A stretch of 53,174 nt of DNA, from assembly GCF_010998615.1 (NCBI RefSeq), contig NZ_JAAEAH010000067.1:1-53174 (forward strand), given 5' to 3'. The position numbers and the translations under genes are program-made. Position 1 is the stretch's first letter. The number at the start of each line of letters is the position of its first letter. This document shows, piece by piece, positions 51,216 through 53,174 of this stretch. Below the pieces are notes generated by a model. That model had not been told where the DNA came from and did no database searches. It saw nothing but the letters and a program-made list of their open reading frames with translations. This DNA comes from Myxococcus sp. CA023 (GTDB lineage: Bacteria; Myxococcota; Myxococcia; Myxococcales; Myxococcaceae).

Positions 51216-52202
51216 TCAGTTCCGGGTGTGCTGCCGGAAGAAGTCCCACATGATGGAAGTGCCGTCCGGCCCGGACGGGTCGGCGAAGGGATAGCGCGAA
51301 TCCCCACCGGGCCAGGCGTGGTCCATCCCCTGGATTTCGATGTGCCGCGCCACCAGCGAGCCGCCGTAGACGTAGTCCTCCACGGTGTATGCGCGCCCGC
51401 CGGGCACACTGGCCCGCGACACCTGCGTGGCCACCGGACGGATGCTGTCGTTGGCCACGCCGTCATCGCCGTAGTCGCTGGTCTGGAGGAACTGCCGCGT
51501 CGCCTGCCGGCCGTTGATGATGTCGACGACGCTGTCCTTCGTCCCGTGCACGACGAGCACCGGCACCGTGTGACGCGGACGGCCCGAGCACACCCACGCA
51601 TCCCGGCCCCGGTCATCCGGGTGGTAGATGCTGCCGAAGAGCATCGCGAAGCCCGTGCCCGAAATCGTGGTGGCCGCCTTGTACATGGCGCCCGCGCCAA
51701 TCATCCCCGCGGCGAACACGTCCGAGTAGCAGGCCAGCAGCGTGCCCGTGAGCACCGCGCCGGAGCTGACGCCGCCCACGTAGATGCGGCGCGCATCCAC
51801 CGCGTAGTGCCGCTTCACCTGCTCCACCATGCCCACAACGAGCGCGGGCTCACCGTGGCCCCGCGTCTGGTTGAGCACCAGCATGAAGTTCCAGCACTGC
51901 GTGGGGTTCGCGAACGTCGCCTGGTTCGGGTACAGCACCAGGAACATCTCGGCGTCCGCCTTCTCATTGAGGCGCGAGAGGCCGGCGAACTGGCTCGGGT
52001 TCTGGAAGCAGCCGTGCAGCGCCACCACCAGGGGCAGCGGCGTGTCCGCCTGGTAACCCGTGGGCACCCAGAGCTGGAAGCCCCGGGTCCCTTCGATGCC
52101 ATGGACCCAGGTGCCGGCGCGCGCGGGGGCCGCGGCGGTGAGCGTGAGGACGGCGAGCAGCAACAACCCCGTGCGCGAGCACGTGACAGCGTTCCGCTTC
52201 AT
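51216..52202 (-). CDS. Secreted PHB-depolymerase/feruloyl-esterase-like hydrolase
   Basis: A 328-residue alpha/beta hydrolase with a signal peptide (hydrophobic run ending A-A-A-P-A-R-A). Family marks: L-V-V-A-L-H-G-C-F-Q-N-P (oxyanion region), nucleophile G-V-S-S-G-A, V-L-V-V-H-G-T-K-D-S-V-V-D, and the histidine in M-D-H-A-W-P-G-G. This is the extracellular type-1 short-chain PHA depolymerase group, which also includes feruloyl and acetylxylan esterases. It converges on the metallo-beta-lactamase-fold gene with a 12-base gap. Confidence 0.88.
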   Translation of the reverse strand: MKRNAVTCSRTGLLLLAVLTLTAAAPARAGTWVHGIEGTRGFQLWVPTGYQADTPLPLVVALHGCFQNPSQFAGLSRLNEKADAEMFLVLYPNQATFANPTQCWNFMLVLNQTRGHGEPALVVGMVEQVKRHYAVDARRIYVGGVSSGAVLTGTLLACYSDVFAAGMIGAGAMYKAATTISGTGFAMLFGSIYHPDDRGRDAWVCSGRPRHTVPVLVVHGTKDSVVDIINGRQATRQFLQTSDYGDDGVANDSIRPVATQVSRASVPGGRAYTVEDYVYGGSLVARHIEIQGMDHAWPGGDSRYPFADPSGPDGTSIMWDFFRQHTRN

Positions 52203-52234
52203 TGGCTGACTCCTTCGGGGTGGGGGAACCGCGC

Positions 52235-53050
52235 TCAGCCCGGCTGCCGCGCATCCGCCGCGGCGTCCTCGACTCCGGCCAGGAAGGCCTCCACGGCTTC
52301 GGCGACCTTGTCGGGCTGGTCATGCGGTGACGCATGGCCGGAATCACTCAACACCTGGAGCCGCGCGTTCGGCAGCAGGTCCACATAGGCCTGCTTCGTG
52401 GACACGGGCGTGTAATCCCTGTCGGACGCGAGCACCAGCACCGGGCAGGTGATGCCGCCCAGGTGCCGCATGACGCTCCACCCTACCAACCCCTTCGTCG
52501 CGCGCAGGTACGCGTCCGGGTCGTTGGCGCTGAATATCTCCAGCGCGCGCTGACGAAGCGCCTCCTGCTCGGGCTTGGGAAAGAGCTTGGGCGCCAGGAC
52601 CTTCGCCAGCACCGAGGGCCCCAGCAGCTTCAGCAACGTCAGGCGCAGGCCGAACTCGAACTTGCGGCGCAGCGTGCGCGCCACCAGCTCCGGCCCGCTG
52701 TTGACGATGACCAGGCTGCGCACCAGTTCCGGCCGGTCCACCGCGAGCTGGAACCCCATCATCCCACCCATGGACAGGCCCACCACGTGGACGCCGGTGA
52801 GCCCCAGCGCGTCACACAGCCCGGCGATGTCCCGGGCGAAGCGCGGCACGCCATAGGCGCCCGGCGGCTTTCCGCTGCGGCCATGCCCCCGCGCATCGGG
52901 AACGATGACGCGATGGCGGCCCGTCAGTCTGGGTGCCACGGACTCCCAGTCCCGGCCAGAGGAGCCAAGCCCGTGAAGTAGCAGCACGGGGGTGCCCTCA
53001 CCCGATTCCTCGAAGTAGAGGGAGAGCTCCTCGAGTTGGAGCAACGGCAT
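52235..53050 (-). CDS. Alpha/beta hydrolase
   Basis: A 271-residue cytoplasmic hydrolase with L-L-L-H-G-L-G-S-S-G-R-D-W, nucleophile G-L-S-M-G-G, acid D in A-S-D-R-D-Y and histidine in S-G-H-A-S-P-H-D-Q. The pattern resembles 3-oxoadipate enol-lactonase-like and general esterase families; the substrate is not assigned. It starts 58 bases from a palindrome in front of a divergent regulator gene and is a likely target of that regulator. Confidence 0.88.
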   Translation of the reverse strand: MPLLQLEELSLYFEESGEGTPVLLLHGLGSSGRDWESVAPRLTGRHRVIVPDARGHGRSGKPPGAYGVPRFARDIAGLCDALGLTGVHVVGLSMGGMMGFQLAVDRPELVRSLVIVNSGPELVARTLRRKFEFGLRLTLLKLLGPSVLAKVLAPKLFPKPEQEALRQRALEIFSANDPDAYLRATKGLVGWSVMRHLGGITCPVLVLASDRDYTPVSTKQAYVDLLPNARLQVLSDSGHASPHDQPDKVAEAVEAFLAGVEDAAADARQPG

Positions 53051-53107
53051 GTTCGGACCCCAGATTCAGGTAGGAAGCGTGTCGAACCGCAGGTCCGAAG
53101 CTACATG

Positions 53108-53121
53108 AACGAACGTTCGTT
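53108..53121. promoter_or_regulatory. Perfect 14-base palindrome, probable TetR-type operator
   Basis: AACGAACGTTCGTT is fully self-complementary and lies between the divergent alpha/beta hydrolase gene (start 53050) and a start codon at 53137. This is the size and placement of a TetR-family operator controlling both genes. Confidence 0.6.
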
Positions 53122-53136
53122 TTTCAAGAGTACCCC

Positions 53137-53174
53137 ATGAGCACCTCCCCCCGCTCTCGCCTGCGCGCCACGGC
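53137..53174 (+). CDS. Start of a divergent gene, probably a TetR-family regulator (truncated by window end)
   Basis: ATG 53137 opens a frame reading M-S-T-S-P-R-S-R-L-R-A-T-A to the window edge. The Ser/Arg-rich start leading to R-x-x-x-A is common before the helix-turn-helix of TetR proteins, and the palindrome just upstream supports this. Only 12-13 codons are visible, so the family is inferred from context. Confidence 0.4.
   Translation, partial: MSTSPRSRLRAT

Overview
The window looks like chromosome of a myxobacterium of the Myxococcus/Corallococcus group. G+C is very high with strong G/C in third codon positions. Other hints are Hanks-type Ser/Thr kinases beside an ECF sigma factor, many lipoproteins, a TonB-dependent receptor, and a Tox-REase-5/Imm52 toxin-immunity pair. 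The genus is inferred; no rRNA or other marker is present.

Left edge (1-2.2 kb): the C-terminal part of a REase-fold toxin and its Imm52-type immunity gene, closed by a hairpin terminator. 2.4-6.0 kb: a CRISPR array of 50 repeats and 49 spacers, probably transcribed on the minus strand from an A+T-richer leader at 5981-6265. 6.3-13.1 kb: a complete type III-B effector set read cmr1-cmr2-cmr3-cmr4-cmr5-cmr6 on the minus strand, mostly with overlapping or touching genes. Cmr2 keeps the GGDD cyclase motif but lacks the N-terminal HD nuclease. No cas1, cas2, cas6, csm6 or csx1 is visible.

13.2-16.1 kb: immediately upstream on the same strand lies a two-gene CBASS-like unit. It has a CD-NTase with an intact G-S/D-x-D/D active site and an effector with an N-terminal SAVED nucleotide-sensor domain fused to an HExxH zinc-metallopeptidase-like domain. 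16.1-21.2 kb, still the same strand: a Ser/Thr kinase, an ECF sigma factor with an unusual C-terminal extension, and an 1130-residue kinase-STAND NTPase-TM-helical repeat protein. So 21.2 to 6.3 kb is about 15 kb of co-directional genes. Signalling kinases and a sigma factor lead into a CBASS synthase, a SAVED protease and an HD-less Cmr complex that can probably make its own cyclic oligoadenylate. The working model, which is inference, is that the SAVED protease is the ancillary effector for one or both nucleotide synthases. This is the most interesting part of the window.

21.3 kb to the end looks like ordinary chromosome with signs of decay. It holds an Rpn/transposase-like gene with an in-frame stop, a sugar ABC transporter without its ATPase, a tandem pair of small paralogues, and a cytochrome P450 followed by a membrane fatty-acid desaturase. 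Then come a DUF4846 lipoprotein-like protein, a CDP-alcohol phosphatidyltransferase, a double-thioredoxin DsbA-like protein, a 2OG-Fe(II) oxygenase, an OsmC gene with an internal deletion, and MltA. A HEAT-repeat gene with two homopolymer frameshifts is followed by a TonB-dependent receptor plus lipoprotein, an SDR plus AidB-type acyl-CoA dehydrogenase operon, a divergent LysR/metallo-beta-lactamase pair, two alpha/beta hydrolases, and the first codons of a regulator behind a perfect palindrome.
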